From assembly GCA_963853835.1 (NCBI GenBank), contig OY970823.1, positions 8,698,001 through 8,762,000 of the forward strand: a DNA stretch of 64,000 nt, read 5' to 3'. The translations under genes were made by a program, and so were the position numbers. Positions 43,125 to 56,384 of this stretch are shown here, piece after piece; position 1 is the stretch's first letter, and the number at the start of each line of letters is the position of its first letter. Origin of the DNA: Calendula officinalis (Eukaryota; Streptophyta; Magnoliopsida; Asterales; Asteraceae). Below the pieces are notes generated by a model. The model worked only from the letters and a program-made list of their open reading frames with translations, had not been told where the DNA came from and ran no database searches.

Positions 43125-44531
43125 TTAACTTATTAAAATCATTCCAATACTGCTAACCAAAAAGCTGAATCTTCCTACATCAAATGCTTTTGTAAAAAGA
43201 TCTGGCAATTGATTGTCAGTATGAATTTTCTCTACTTTAATTAATTTCTTTTCATTGCAATCTCTTATAAAATGAAATCTAATTTCAATGTGTTTTGTTG
43301 TAGAGTGTTTTACTGGATTATTCACAATACTGATTGCACTTTGATTATCTATAAAATTGGAGTTTTAAGGATAGAGATACCAAAGTCTAGAAGTTGATTT
43401 TGAATCCACAGTACTTGAGCACAACAAGCAGATGCAGCTACATATTCTGCTTCAGCAGTTGATGTTGAAACATTGGTATGTTTCTTGTATTGCCATGACA
43501 CCAATCTTGATCCAAAGAACTGACATCCACCAGTAGTAGATTTCCTATCTTGACATTCACCACCATAATCACTATCAGTGTAGGCTACTAGTTCAAATGG
43601 TGATGCATGTGGATACCAAAGACCAAGTGAGGGTTTTCCCTTCAAGTATCTAAAAATTCTTTTGACAGCTTGCAAGTGCAATTCCTTAGGTCTTGCTTGA
43701 TACCTGGCACATACACAAACACTATACATAATGTCAGGTCTTGATGCAGTTAAATACATTAGTGAACCTATCATAGATCTGTAAAGGTGTTCATCTACAT
43801 CCTCCCCCTCAACATCAGGATGTAGGTGTTTGTGAGTTTCCATTGGTGTGCTTGCACTTTTGCAGTATTTCATTGCAAATTTCTCTAAAATATCTCTGAC
43901 ATATTTTGATTGGTTGATCAAAATACCATCTGCTTTTTGATTGATTTGGAGTCCAAGGAAGAAGTTCATTGGACCCATTGAGCTCATTTTGAACTTGTTC
44001 TGCATCAGTTCTTCAAATTCTTTGCATAGAAGATCATTTGTTGAACCAAAGATGATATCATCTACATATATTTGTACCAGTAGTATATCATCTTTGACCT
44101 TTCTTGTGAACAATGTTTTATCAATAGCACCTCTTTTAAAGTTATGCTTCAGTAAATATGATGACAAAGTGTCATACCAAGCTCTTGGTGCCTGATGAAG
44201 GCCATACAGAGCTTTGTCTAGTTTGAACACATAGTCACCATGTTCTGGATCTTCAAATCTTGGAGGTTGACAGACATATACTTCTTCTTCAATTTTCCCA
44301 TAAAGGAAAGCACTTTTTACATCCATTTGGTAGACTTTGATCTTTTTGTATGAAGCATAAGCCAGAAATATTCTTATTGCTTCAATTCTAGCAACTGGGG
44401 CATACACTTCATCATAGTCAATACCTTCTTCTTGTGTGTATCCTTGGGCTACAAGTCTTGCTTTGTTCTTGATAACAATACCTCTTTCATCTTTCTTGTT
44501 TCTGAAGATCCATCTTGTTCCAATGGCTCTT
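43125..44531 (-). pseudogene. Sire-2 reverse transcriptase (5' truncated) and RNase H
   Basis: The frame from 44531 to about 43349 is open. It shows [59 protein letters not shown] and the RNase H blocks [19 protein letters not shown] and [12 protein letters not shown] single-base-type break near 43350 separates it from the distal RNase H (43325-43125, ending FDVGRFSFLVSS). The N-terminal end is lost to the insertion of Sire-3. The RT core is better preserved than in Sire-1. Confidence 0.92.
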
Positions 44532-45149
44532 TGTTGGAGTAAAATCACAGATCAACTTATTACTGATGCTGCAGTTAGTACTGATCATACTTAGTACTGA
44601 TGGGGCAGAGTTGTTTATTACTGACAAGTTGATACTGGTGAAGAATATAACTTAGTTACTACTAATCAAGGCACATTGAAGATATTACTGATCAATAATA
44701 ATTACTACTGACGATGTATCTGGACTTACTACTGGTCACCAAAGTTACTACTGACGTTACTTATTTACTACTGGTGATTGCAGAATACTACTGATGAGCG
44801 TATATGGAACATATCGAGTCCGAGATCTTCGTAGAGATAGTTATAGTATGTAATTCAATGTATATCTATACAATTCGAATGTAAATCAAGTCCTAGAATA
44901 ACTAGGGTAAATAGTTTAGCATCAAGGACTATTATAAATAGTTCCTTACGAATTGTAAACGTACGTGTGTATTGTTAACTCGATAATATACATTGAAGCT
45001 TTTTGTGAAACTGTGTTCTTAATATTTTCGTTTATTATTTACAGTTCATTGTTCTTAATATATTGATATAGTGTTGATCCGCTGCAACTTCTATTATCAA
45101 TTAGATCTAAGGTGTTTATTAACTTCTTCATAGTTAATCGATCCTGACA
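44532..45149 (+). repeat. Sire-3 5' LTR
   Basis: It runs TGTTGGAG to CCTGACA, followed by the PBS. It is alignable with the Sire-1 LTR but about 115 bp longer. The extra length lies in a region of repeated ACTACTGAT/GGT motifs (about 44560-44800). Confidence 0.9.
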
Positions 45150-45151
45150 AG

Positions 45152-45163
45152 TGGTATCAGAGC
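45152..45163 (+). promoter_or_regulatory. Sire-3 primer-binding site
   Basis: TGGTATCAGAGC lies two bases inside the LTR, the initiator tRNA-Met type. Confidence 0.95.
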
Positions 45164-45237
45164 ATATTGGTTCTAGATCTACTATTTGTTAAGAACAACA
45201 AAAAGTTTTAATCTTTAAAACACACACATTATTAATC

Positions 45238-47048
45238 ATGACTGATAATAATGAAAGCACTCAAGCCAACAAAATTCCTATACTCACTACCAATAACTTT
45301 GGGATGTGGAAGAATCGTATTAAGCAATACATGCTTATTACAGATTACTCCATGTGGGAAGTTGTCATGGAAGGCAACAAAACTGGTCCTGGTCAAGCAA
45401 GCAGCTCTGCAACTGAAGCAGACAAACTTAAATGTGAAAAGGAGAAGAAAGACAAAGGCATCGAACTCAAAACTCTAAGCACTCTCTTACTGGCCATTCC
45501 TAACGACTATCAACATCTCTTCGTTGAGTATGATGATGCAAAGGTGCTATGGGAAGCACTGGAGAAGAGATTCGTTGGGACCAAGAGCACCAAAAGGAAC
45601 ATGAAGTCTGTTCTCAAACAAGACTTTGAAAACTTCAAAGGAAAACCCAATGAAACACTCACTCAAGTGTTTGACAGATTCAACAAGCTAATTGGTGAAC
45701 TTAACCAGGTTGGGGTTAAGATGGATCAAGAAGATGTCAACATGAAGTTCCTAAGGTCTCTTAGTGAAGAATGGGCCATGTATACAGTGGTTTATAGACA
45801 GAGAGATGCACTAGAAGAAAAGGAGTTGGATGAACTCTACAATGATCTCAGAGTATTTGAAACTGAGGTAAATCAAAAGAACCCTTCTATTTCTTCTAAT
45901 AATGCTGCATTTGTATCTAGTACAGGTCTAGGTCAAGAAACCTCCATAGGAAAGGCTGCAGATTGTGAAGATGCTGCAAGAGATCCTTCTTCACCAGTCA
46001 TGTGCATACTGCACTGATTAGTGATGACTTGGAACAATTAAATCCAGATGATCTTGAGGAGATGGATCTTAAATGGCAGATGGCTATGCTGAGCCTAAGA
46101 ACCAAAAGAATCTTAAAAAGGACTGGTAGGACAAGCCTCAACTACAACAAAGGTGACAAAGCTGGATTTGACAAAACAAAAGTCAAATGTTACAACTGTA
46201 ACAATCTTGGTCACTTTGCAAAAGAATGTCCCCAGCCAGATAAAAGATCAAAATCAACTGCTCTTGTTTCACAACAAGGACAAGGCTATGATTGGAGCTT
46301 CCAAGCAGAAGAGCATGCTCAAAATCAAGCTCTTATGGCCTTTACTGACAGCAAATCTAAGGTAAAACCTAAACCCTGTACCTCTGAATGCATTAAAATT
46401 GTTAAAAATCTAGAAAAAGAAAACACCAAATTAAATGAAGATTTAGCAAAGCAGTAAGAAGAAACCATGAATTTGATGGTGTGATTGCTGATCAAGAACA
46501 TCAAATAAAGGTGTACCAGATGATTGATCAAAGAATAAAGGAAGAATTGCTTCAAGCTGTAGATGAGAAAGAGTTTTATGAATTAAAAAATAAAGAATTA
46601 ACAAGTAAATTAGAAGAATGTCAACTTGAAATTGAACAAAATAAATTAACAATTAAAAAGTTTGAAAGAAGCACTAAAATTCTTGATGAATTAACTAACA
46701 ATCAAACTACAGAAAAGGTTGTCCATGGGGTGGGATATCATGCTGTACCACCTCCATATAAATTCATTCATCCACTTAAAAACAGTTCAGAAAGAATCAT
46801 TAATGAATTAAAAACTGAAAATCAAACTGAATCACATAATGAAACATCTGAATCAAATGATTCTTCTGATGATGATCAATCAATTGAATTTACAATCTCA
46901 CCCTATCCAATTGAATCTCCAAACTCAGTTGATACAAGTTTTCACACAGCACAAAGTGAAGAAAATTCTCCTAAATATGATGCAGAAAATATACCAAAAA
47001 TTTTAAAAAGGGGAAATAAAAAAATAAAAATCAACTCTTAGATCAAAG
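45238..47048 (+). pseudogene. Sire-3 gag, part upstream of LARD-1
   Basis: The start MTDNNESTQANKIP is shared with Sire-1. The capsid-like region is intact to about residue 255, where one base is lost near 45990. The next stretch (46002-46457) holds the zinc knuckle CYNCNNLGHFAKEC. It ends at a stop, and 46481-47041 continues in another phase with a coiled coil (KNKELTSKLEECQLEIEQNKL) and the acidic SNDSSDDDQ patch. A last slip in an A-run near 47025 precedes the insertion site of LARD-1. The donor-like GAG/GTAAAT lies after codon 210 (45867/45868), as in Sire-1. Confidence 0.9.
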
Positions 47049-47053
47049 AATAC

Positions 47054-49543
47054 TGTAACACCCAAAATTTACAAGATTTTTAAAATTTTTTGAAAACAAA
47101 ATTATAATCAAAAGGTCCCATGAATAAGTCTCAGATATAAATATTTAACATTTAATACGTATTTAAAACGGAAATAGTTAAAATAAAATAAAGTGTTTTA
47201 AAATATTAATCGCTGTCCACATCAGCAATTGATAAGATACAGCAGTCAATCGTCCACCTTCTCCTTTCCTTTACTGGTACCTGAAACAATGTGGGGGAAA
47301 GTTTGGGTCAGCTGGGAAGCTGAGTGAATAGTCTCAAAATGTAAACAATTATAACATACAACACATGAGGGCACAACGGTGTACTCCTACTCAGAATCTA
47401 CTCGATTAATTACTCAGATTTATTTCTCGGATTTTATTACTCAGATTTTAATTTATATAGCGCGCTTGTGTGATTTGGGACGAGAGATCAACCTGGCCCC
47501 TCCTCACACCTCAGATAGGCGTAAGCTAAAACTCAGACGGGAGTGATCCCAAAACTCAGACGGGAATAATCCCAAAAACTCAGACGGGAGGTGATCCCAA
47601 GATAGGCATATAGCCAAAACTCAGATGTGTGTTATTATGTTTTATTACCTCTTTAACATAATTATCTCAGATTGCCCTAGCAAGTAGTAGCACAGAATAA
47701 CCCTGTGCCGAGCTCAGTTACCCAGGCACAATGTCTCAGATCATGAATAAATAAACAGATGCTCAGATACTCAGATAACAGGTCCAACTCAGATAAAAGA
47801 TCAAACTCAGATAACAGAATAAACTCAGATAACAATTATGGTGCAAGAAATGTAACACATAAGTCATGCATGTACAACGTTAAAACTGAATACACGGTGA
47901 GAATACTCACCTCGAGAAACGTAAGCTCCAAAGGTTCCCGAAAATCAGAAGGTACATCACGTTATCTCCTAGACGGTCCTAAAACCCAAAAAAAACGAAA
48001 CCCTGAATTAAAATCCTACCCGAGGGCTTATTTCAGAAAACTGGCAGCACCCGTCAGTCTCACGGAAACTGCCATAACTACTAAACGACTCATTAGATTT
48101 ATCCCATATTTTTACCATGAAAAGAAGACAATCAGAACTACAATTTACTGTGAGACGATCACTGGCCAAAACAGAATCTAAATGTCTCAAAACAGTGTCG
48201 CAAGACGGACATATCGCACAGGTCATAATCCTAACAGCAGCATATTAAAACCGTTATAACTTTTAAACCGTAAATCCATTTAACGAGTTCTCGGTCAACT
48301 TGGGAAGCTAACTCATAGGGCCATAAATCTCTGTGATATGTAACTCCCCCAATTCGGCCTTTAAGACACCTAAAAACAGTCATCAATATAGCAATTCGAA
48401 ACTGCCAGCAACTAATACGATTTTAATTCAAAAAACCAACCGATTACTCAACAACTCAAGCTCATCCCGATATCAACACGAATTAGACAATAACCCAAAC
48501 CCAAAACTATCATAGATTCGGTGTTGTATCATTCTAGAAATGCAGCCCTACTAAACTTCTATACACATGGATTAGGGTTAAAGAATTACCGAGCTATAAA
48601 CCCTACCGAGCGGGAATGCTATAAGTAGCTTCTTGATGTTCGTCCCTGGTTCACACACCCACGAACCTGCTGCTCAAAAGACGGATTGAACCCGCGACAC
48701 AGAAACGCATTCGGTCAGAATTATAATCTCGAACAGAAAAGAATTGACGGAAACTAATAACGGTGATGAATCTTACCGGCAAAAACTTTAGCAACACAAT
48801 CCCTACCGAGCTCTAGGTTGATCGATGAAAAGCATCGTGGGATGTGTCTTACGATCACAGAGAAACGAGAGAAAGAAGACAAGGTTCTTCACGGCTGAAA
48901 TGCTTAGTCGTAACGTTCGAAGGGTTGTCCCGTTTTCTATATCGTACGTACGTGGCCCTAGGCCTTTCATGGATTGGGCCAAGGGAACATAAGGGACGGA
49001 TCCGGTCTTCAAGCCCAATAACGAAGAACATAACAAATGATGGACGGATCTTTTAGTCCACGAAAATAACATAGAGCCCAAAAAGTGGTCCGGAATTGTT
49101 TAGGCCCTTTCTTCTAGTCGATCCAACAAGAGAGAAACAAGAGGAAACCGGACCTTACACAAGATTTGGTTTTAAGCTTTGGTGGATTGGGCCGAATTCT
49201 ACAAGGGTAAAGTACAGGGTTCGGATCGGGCCCTTCATGGCCGAATTAAAGGAACCCAGGGAAACAGATTCGGCCCAAGCTAAACTGTAAAAGGTTTGAG
49301 GGATATGAGCGACTCGGTTCGGCCTTGGCCTGTGGCCGGCCTCGAGAATTAACAAACGTCTATTAAATTATAAAGCAACCAAATAATTAAACGTCTACAT
49401 AATTAAGTTAAATTACGTATATAACGTCTGATAAGAAATGAACCGTCTAATTTCATTATAATTAATTACTAATTATTTCTTTTAAAATTAAATATCACAA
49501 TTAAATTAACATTATTAATTACTACAAATTTCAGGGCGTTACA
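47054..49543 (-). repeat. LARD-1 3' LTR
   Basis: This is 2,490 bp and repeats 53895-56383. It includes a tandem repeat at 47528-47600 and an ACTCAGATAA array at 47758-47832. The apparent 140-codon frame at 47759-48181 is duplicated in the other LTR and is not a gene. The purine tract CAAGTGGAGTTGAG (minus, about 49544-49557) abuts it. Confidence 0.95.
47528..47832. repeat. Short tandem repeats in the LARD-1 LTR
   Basis: Three units of about 23-26 bp share aactcagacggga(g)tgatccca (47528-47600). Further on, aactcagataacag-like units repeat about five times (47758-47832). The same arrays occur in the right LTR near 54369-54441 and 54598-54672. Confidence 0.85.
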
Positions 49544-52500
49544 ACTCAACTCCACTTGAAATAGACTTCGTCCCTGAAGTCATTGCTCGGAAGGAACTCA
49601 TGGTAGTAATCTCGCGTCTCAACTCCTACTCGCCAACGACACACGTCCTCAAATGGGGAAAGAAACAAAATGATAAGGTTAAGAATGAAAAAGGAAAATC
49701 ATCAGGGTGACCTACGACATGCATACTCAAATGGAAAAGAAGAATAAAACGATAAAGTTATGAATAGAAGGAAGCTCTTCATGGTGAATTTACTTAATAG
49801 GAAATGAACTCCAGATTACGTAAGTGCTCATACAATTATCCGCCTTTAGTGGCGCGAGACGATAAGGCTAAAAGAAATAAGGTCAGGATGCTCACTACGG
49901 ATCTCAGTATGCAAAGAAAATGTTGATAATGAGCATAAAATACACCACGATACTCTACTGAAGGCGTCTTCTTGCTCTCGCATTCGGATACAGTTGTTGC
50001 ACTCAGCGATTAACGTCGCGTTGAATCACCGATTCAACTCCACTTGGAAATTTACTATTGATTTGTTGACGATACCAGATGCTCAGCGTAGTACCAGGTC
50101 ATCCAAACCATTTGCACAATCACACTCGGATTTCTCATGACGATAACAAGTTTTTATGGAAAATTTTCTTCCCGCACAACTCCATCAAATGACCACTTAC
50201 CCATTTTAGCAACAGGTAAAAAAAATTTCATTATCGACAGTTTTCTACCAAAATGACTCAGAAGGTCCTCTACTCTATGGGTCAACAGTTTGTTAACAGC
50301 ATAATAAATAATTTAGCGGTTTACACCATTATCAATTAATATAAAAACCATGCAAATAAATCACAAGGAATATACATATCACACAGAATTCTCATATACT
50401 CAGGTATATAACTCCAAAATATGATCTGGAAATATAACTCAGAAGTCCCACTCAGAAATAAACTCAAAATATATCTCAGGAGTATAACTCAAAGATGTAT
50501 AACTCAGGAGCAAACTTATAAATCTTAACTCAGAAGCAAACCCAAAACTCTAACTCAGTAACAACTCATAAGGTAATAATATTCACAAGTAATAGCATTA
50601 GGTATAAATCACATTTTTACTCATTCTTATTACTACTCGCGTGTTCCAATTTACCAGCTTATAATACTTGGAATGATATACTCTCTCTCAACCGTGTTAT
50701 TGGTTCTCAAAATAACTCTTCTTTAACTATTTATCGTTACTTCACTCCATAAGGTTTGTATATTACTCATTTTGATAACATTTTAACTAGCTCAAATTAA
50801 CAATCTTGTCATTTAATTCTCTTTAATAGGTTCCCATTCTATTACATTTAGTGGTTTCTCGATAATATTTTAATAGATGTTTTCTCATTCATCTAGTTTA
50901 ACGATCCTTTAATAGACCGTTTTACTGATTTTGCACAATTTAAAATGTCTCTTAATTAATTTGACCATATCTACTCATGAATTTCATGTTACCGACTAAA
51001 ATTCCAATTTAAATTTCATACTCTTATTTATAATGATTTCTCGTTACTCCAATTTCGAATTAATTCCTTAGTTCCCATTTACTCAATTCGCAGTTACACT
51101 TTATTCTAATTCTTACGGTTTACTCATGGTTCATCAATTCAGTACATTCTTGTCTTTTCGAAATTTCTCCTAAGTTCAATATAAATTTATTGAATAGTTG
51201 TTCTCGTCTCAAGTTTAATAATTATTCATAAATAGAGTTTTCTCATATAATTTTATAATACCTCAAAACTCATAACACTTTATAATACTTCTAAAATTTG
51301 AATAAAACTTTCCGTTAATTTAATACTTTTCTCTTTTGACTCATTTTATTAAGTTGCTTATGTAACTCGATTTGTAAATTTCTTATAACTCAAAATTACT
51401 CCATAATTAATCAAAATAAAATTTTATCATTTAGCTCGTTTTAGTAATAACTCATTACCAGCAAATTACCGATCTCATTCTAACTCATTTTCCTCAAAAT
51501 TCCATTGTAGCAGTTTTCTCATATTCGACTCATTAATAAGTTCTCATCACTTTAATTTCATGATTTCTCATTATCACATTTATAACCACCCAAGAATAAG
51601 TATACTGTCTTATTTGTATATAATTGTAGTATTACTACTTCACTTTTGCATGATATTCATTCAACCCAAATAACTTGATTTGTTAATTTCTCCAGTAAAC
51701 CCGATCTATCATTTTGTTGTAAATTCTATAATTACCCATAGAATAAATTTAATTATTCTCAACTGCTTGATTTGATAGTTACTCTTATATTTTATTTGAT
51801 CAATTATATGTATCTAGATTTCGCACTTTAAATTCATACCAACAAAATCTCTCTGCATAAGCATCATGCTCATAATATTTATAAATAATAATTAATGATG
51901 ATTATTTCTTGACAATTTTCCTTTTTACCCCTACTCAACTCCACTTGGAGAAAACTCATCCTCGAGTTTGGAACTAGTATTGTATACCAAAATAAACAAG
52001 CAATTATGTAGTCACACAAACAATTAGGATACACATACTAAATTCACCATAACAAGCATTGGTCCATCGTTCCCCTCAAAATCTCCCCCTAACCAACCAA
52101 AAGTCCTGTGTGTACGGTAATAGGGGCCCTCTATTACTTTCGACACATGCTTTTGTTTGGTCACGAGTCAATCCCAAAGTTCACAACTTCCCACACATAA
52201 AAATAATCCACAACAAATCACTCTCAGAAGAAAGAAAAGTTTACTTTCAATATCTGATAAAATACAGATATGCACTCAGCTGGGGATACTCAAAACCTCA
52301 TAAACATTACTTAGAAAATCATGCGTATATTTAGTCTCGTACGCGATACTCGGATAACTCAGATTCATAGAAATATTTCCACTTAGTTATTTACACAATA
52401 CAAATCTCCTTTTAAATTTTTCATTTGGATATGCCATTTATCATTCCTCATAAATATAACTTATATCCTCTCCACAGTTATATTAAATTTGTTGTAATTT

Positions 52501-53879
52501 GTGAGCATGTCGATTAATATCCTTTTGATCAGAGTTCTCAGTTATTGCGTTCCTCGTTTAATTTGATTCAATTTATCGCTCTTTTACTCGTTTTTAAATA
52601 GATCATCATCAAATTGATGACGTTAGCTTCCTCTTAATCCTCTTTTATAATTACTCTTTAAGATGAGCTTCAATAATAACTGATTAAATTGACTCAACAA
52701 TTTCCCAATTAATTAGTCTATTAAACTTACATAGTTTATTTTAAGCTATCAGTGTGAACTCATTAATCTGTCACTTAACTTGTCATCCACATTTAGTTTT
52801 GCACTCGGCAATTTAACCTACTTACTCGAAATGTTTTTCCCATTTTATCTTAATTTAATGATTCTTAAATAAATACTAACTTGTTGACCTTAATATGGAA
52901 TCTGCTTAACTATTATATCTCGTGATTCGTTGTATTCACGAAAATTATAATTTCTCATTTAGATAACTTCTCTTTTAACCCTGATCAATAATTCTCTTTT
53001 AGATCCTGTTAATAATTCTCGTTTAGCTAAGTGTAATTATTTCCCATTTTATTGACTTAATAATTCTTTCTTTTACTCAACTTGGTAAATCCTCTTAAAA
53101 AATATTCTTAATCAATTTGATTTACTAATATCTGATTTACTCGTTTAAATGACTCGGTCTATTAAGTGTTTTCTCCCACATGAAAGTTTTTAATATCTTC
53201 CCAATACGAAAAATTTAATACTCCTCTTTAATATTAATAATTTTCCCTTTTCTCATTTACTCAAAGCATGCGAATCATAAATTAATATACCGTTATTACA
53301 CTTTTGGTTTAAATTTCTCAAAACTTATAAAATCTCATTTCAACTCTATTAGGTATTCCTCTAAATTGGAAACTTTTATTATTAAAATTTATAATTCCTC
53401 TAGTATGCGTATTTGTATAAGCATAAATATATTAAACATTGGGAATTAAATCCCGAATTTTACTCAGAATTATGCTCTAAATTATACTCTAAATTATCAA
53501 ACCTCGCATTCGTATATCTATATATACATAGTATTAAATCGTACTATTCATATGTAATTTTCGTATGTTATTATAACTTTTGGGGTTTATTTCTCAGATG
53601 TAATCAGAAACAACACTCGGAAAGATATACTTAGAAAATAACCACAAAAATCTCAGACTACTCTACTCATCCATACTCAGAATACAACATACATCTCAGG
53701 TAAATAAAAACTGTTAAATATTACCAGCAATGGGAAAAGCGAGAGGTCGACGTGACATGCTGTATGCTTGATGTGGAAACTTTTCTCAGAAAATATTTTA
53801 CTCAGTTCGCGTTTTAAAACTCGAGACTCAAACTTGAGATTGAATCCACCCCTTGTGAATCCAAATCCCTCAAGTCAGA
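49544..53879 (-). other. LARD-1 internal region, non-coding
   Basis: This is about 4.3 kb without any frame above 91 codons and without protease, RT or integrase motifs in six frames as far as I can read. The ends are rich in actcag/ctcaga steps (for example 50390-50570 and 53580-53720). The middle is a T-rich, loosely repetitive sequence with recurrent tttctcatt, aattctcgttta and ttactc. No host gene capture is visible. Confidence 0.8.
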
Positions 53880-53891
53880 GCTCTGATACCA
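53880..53891 (-). promoter_or_regulatory. LARD-1 primer-binding site
   Basis: The minus strand reads TGGTATCAGAGC three bases from the LTR. The PBS is kept even though there is no coding capacity, as expected for an element copied in trans. Confidence 0.93.
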
Positions 53892-53894
53892 ACT

Positions 53895-56383
53895 TGTAAC
53901 ACCCAAAATTTACAAGATTTTTAAAATTTTTTGAAAACAAAATTATAATCAAAAGGTCCCATGAATAAGTCTCAGATATAAATATTTAACATTTAATACG
54001 TATTTAATGCGGAAATAGTTAAAATAAAATAAAGTGTTTTAAAATATTAATCGCTGTCCACATCAGCATTGATAAGATACAGCAGTCAATCGTCCACCTT
54101 CTCCTTTCCTTTACTGGTACCTGAAACAATGTGGGGGAAAGTTTGGGTCAGCTGGGAAGCTGAGTGAATAGTCTCAAAATGTAAACAATTATAACATACA
54201 ACACATGAGGGCACATCGGTGTACTCCTACTCAGAATATACTCGATTAATTACTCAGATTTATTTCTCGGATTTTATTACTCAGATTTTAATTTATATAG
54301 CGCGCTTGTGTGATTTGGGACGAGAGATCAACCTGGTCCCTCCTCACACCTCAGATAGGCGTAAGCCAAAACTCAGACGGGAGTGATCCCAAAACTCAGA
54401 CGGGAATAATCCCAAAAACTCAGACGGGAGGTGATCCCAAGATAGGCATATAGCCAAAACTCAGATGTGTGTTATTATGTTTTATTACCTCTTTAACATA
54501 ATTATCTCAGATTGCCCTAGCAAGTAGTAGCACAGAATGACCCTGTGCCGAGCTCAGTTACCCAGGCACAATGTCTCAGATCATGAATAAATAAACAGAT
54601 GCTCAGATACTCAGATAACAGGTCCAACTCAGATAAAAGATCAAACTCAGATAACAGAATAAACTTAGATAACAATTATGGTGCAAGAAATGTCACACAT
54701 AAGTCATGCATGTACAACGTTAAAACTGAATACACGGTGAGAATACTCACCTCGAGAAACGTAAGCTCCAAAGGTTCCCGAAAATCAGAAGGTACAGCAC
54801 GTTATCTCCTAGACGGTCCTAAAACCCAAAAAAAACGAAACCCTGAATTAAAATCCTACCCGAGTGCTTATTTCAGAAAACTGGCAGCACCCGTCAGTCT
54901 CACGGAAACTGCCATAACTACTAAACGACTCATTAGATTTATCCCATATTTTTACCATGAAAAGAAGACAATCAGAACTACAATTTACTGTGAGACGATC
55001 ACTGGCCAAAACAGAATCTAAATGTCTCAAAACAGTGTCGCAAGACGGACATATCGCACAGGTCATAATCCTAACAGCAGCATATTATAACCGTTATAAC
55101 TTTTAAACCGTAAATCCATTTAACGAGTTCTCGGTCAACTTGGGAAGCTAACTCATAGGGCCATAAATCTATGTGATATGTAACTCCCCCAATTCGGCCT
55201 TTAAGACACCTAAAAACAGTCATCAATATAGCAATTCGAAACTGCCAGCAACTAATACGATTTTAATTCAAAAAACCAACCGATTACTCAACAACTCAAG
55301 CTCATCCCGATATCAACACGAATTAGACAATAACCCAAACCCAAAACTATCATAGATTCGGTGTTGTATCATTCTAGAAATGCAGCCCTACTAAACTTCT
55401 ATACACATGGATTAGGGTTAAAGAATTACCGAGCTATAAACCCTACCGAGCGGGAATGCTATAAGTAGCTTCTTGATGTTCGTCCCTGGTTCACACACCC
55501 ACGAACCTGCTGCTCAAAAGACGGATTGAACCCGCGACACAGAAACGCATTCGGTCAGAATTATAATCTCGAACAGAAAAGAATTGACGAAAACTAATAA
55601 CGGTGATGAATCTTACCGGCAAAAACTTTAGCAACACAATCCCTACCGAGCTCTAGGTTGATCGATGAAAAGCATCGTGGGATGTGTCTTACGATCACAG
55701 AGAAACAAGAGAAAGAAGACAAGGTTCTTCACGGCTGAAATGCTTAGTCGTAACGTTCGAAGGGTTGTCCCGTTTTCTATATCGTACGTACGTGGCCCTA
55801 GGCCTTTCATGGATTGGGCCAAGGGAACATAAGGGACGGATCCGGTCTTCAAGCCCAATAACGAAGAACATAACAAATGATGGACGGATCTTTTAGTCCA
55901 CGAAAATAACATAGAGCCCAAAAAGTGGTCCGGAATTGTTTAGGCCCTTTCTTCTAGTCGATCCAACAAGAGAGAAACAAGAGGAAACCGGACCTTACAC
56001 AAGATTTGGTTTTAAGCTTTGGTGGATTGGGCCGAATTCTACAAGGGTAAAGTACAGGGTTCGGATCGGGCCCTTCATGGCCGAATTAAAGGAACCCAGG
56101 GAAACAGATTCGGCCCAAGCTAAACTGTAAAAGGTTTGAGGGATATGAGCGACTCGGTTCGGCCTTGGCCTGTGGCCGGCCTCGAGAATTAACAAACGTC
56201 TATTAAATTATAAAGCAACCAAATAATTAAACGTCTATATAATTAAGTTAAATTACGTATATAACGTCTGATAAGAAATGAACCGTCTAATTTCATTTTA
56301 ATTAATTACTAATTATTTCTTTTAAAATTAAATATCACAATTAAATTAACATTATTAATTACTACAAATTTCAGGGCGTTACA
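53895..56383 (-). repeat. LARD-1 5' LTR
   Basis: This is 2,489 bp and repeats 47054-49543. It ends cagggcgttaca, followed by AATAC, the target duplication copied from Sire-3 gag. Confidence 0.95.
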
Positions 56384-56384
56384 A

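Larger units (their letters stand above)
38546..44531 (-). mobile_element. Sire-2, Sirevirus-like element cut by Sire-3
   Basis: On the minus strand this carries the RT (from [12 protein letters not shown]), RNase H, spacer with promoter, ORF3, polypurine tract and 3' LTR (38546-39071) of the same family as Sire-1. At 44531/44532 the sequence passes from RT coding directly into the TGTTGG end of the Sire-3 5' LTR. The missing 5' half (LTR, gag, protease, integrase) should therefore lie beyond the far end of Sire-3, outside the window. It is the most decayed of the three copies, with at least five stops or slips in ORF3. Confidence 0.92.
47054..56383 (-). mobile_element. LARD-1, non-coding gypsy-type LTR element
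   Basis: This 9,330-bp element has LTRs of 2,490 and 2,489 bp (47054-49543 and 53895-56383) and a perfect target duplication AATAC (47049-47053 and 56384-56388). The PBS next to the right LTR shows that it lies on the minus strand. The 4.35-kb interior has no gag or pol frame on either strand, which fits the large retrotransposon derivative (LARD) class moved by another element's proteins. LTR ends TGTAACACC and GCGTTACA point to a gypsy partner. The LTRs differ at about 18 bases and one indel (about 0.7%), so it is young. Confidence 0.95.

Noticed and set aside
47759..48181. 140-codon plus-strand frame, repeated almost exactly at 54599-55021
   Set aside because: It lies wholly inside the two LARD-1 LTRs, so its conservation is LTR duplication. 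The repetitive Ser/Asn/Asp start is an ACTCAGATAA array read as protein, and no domain is visible.
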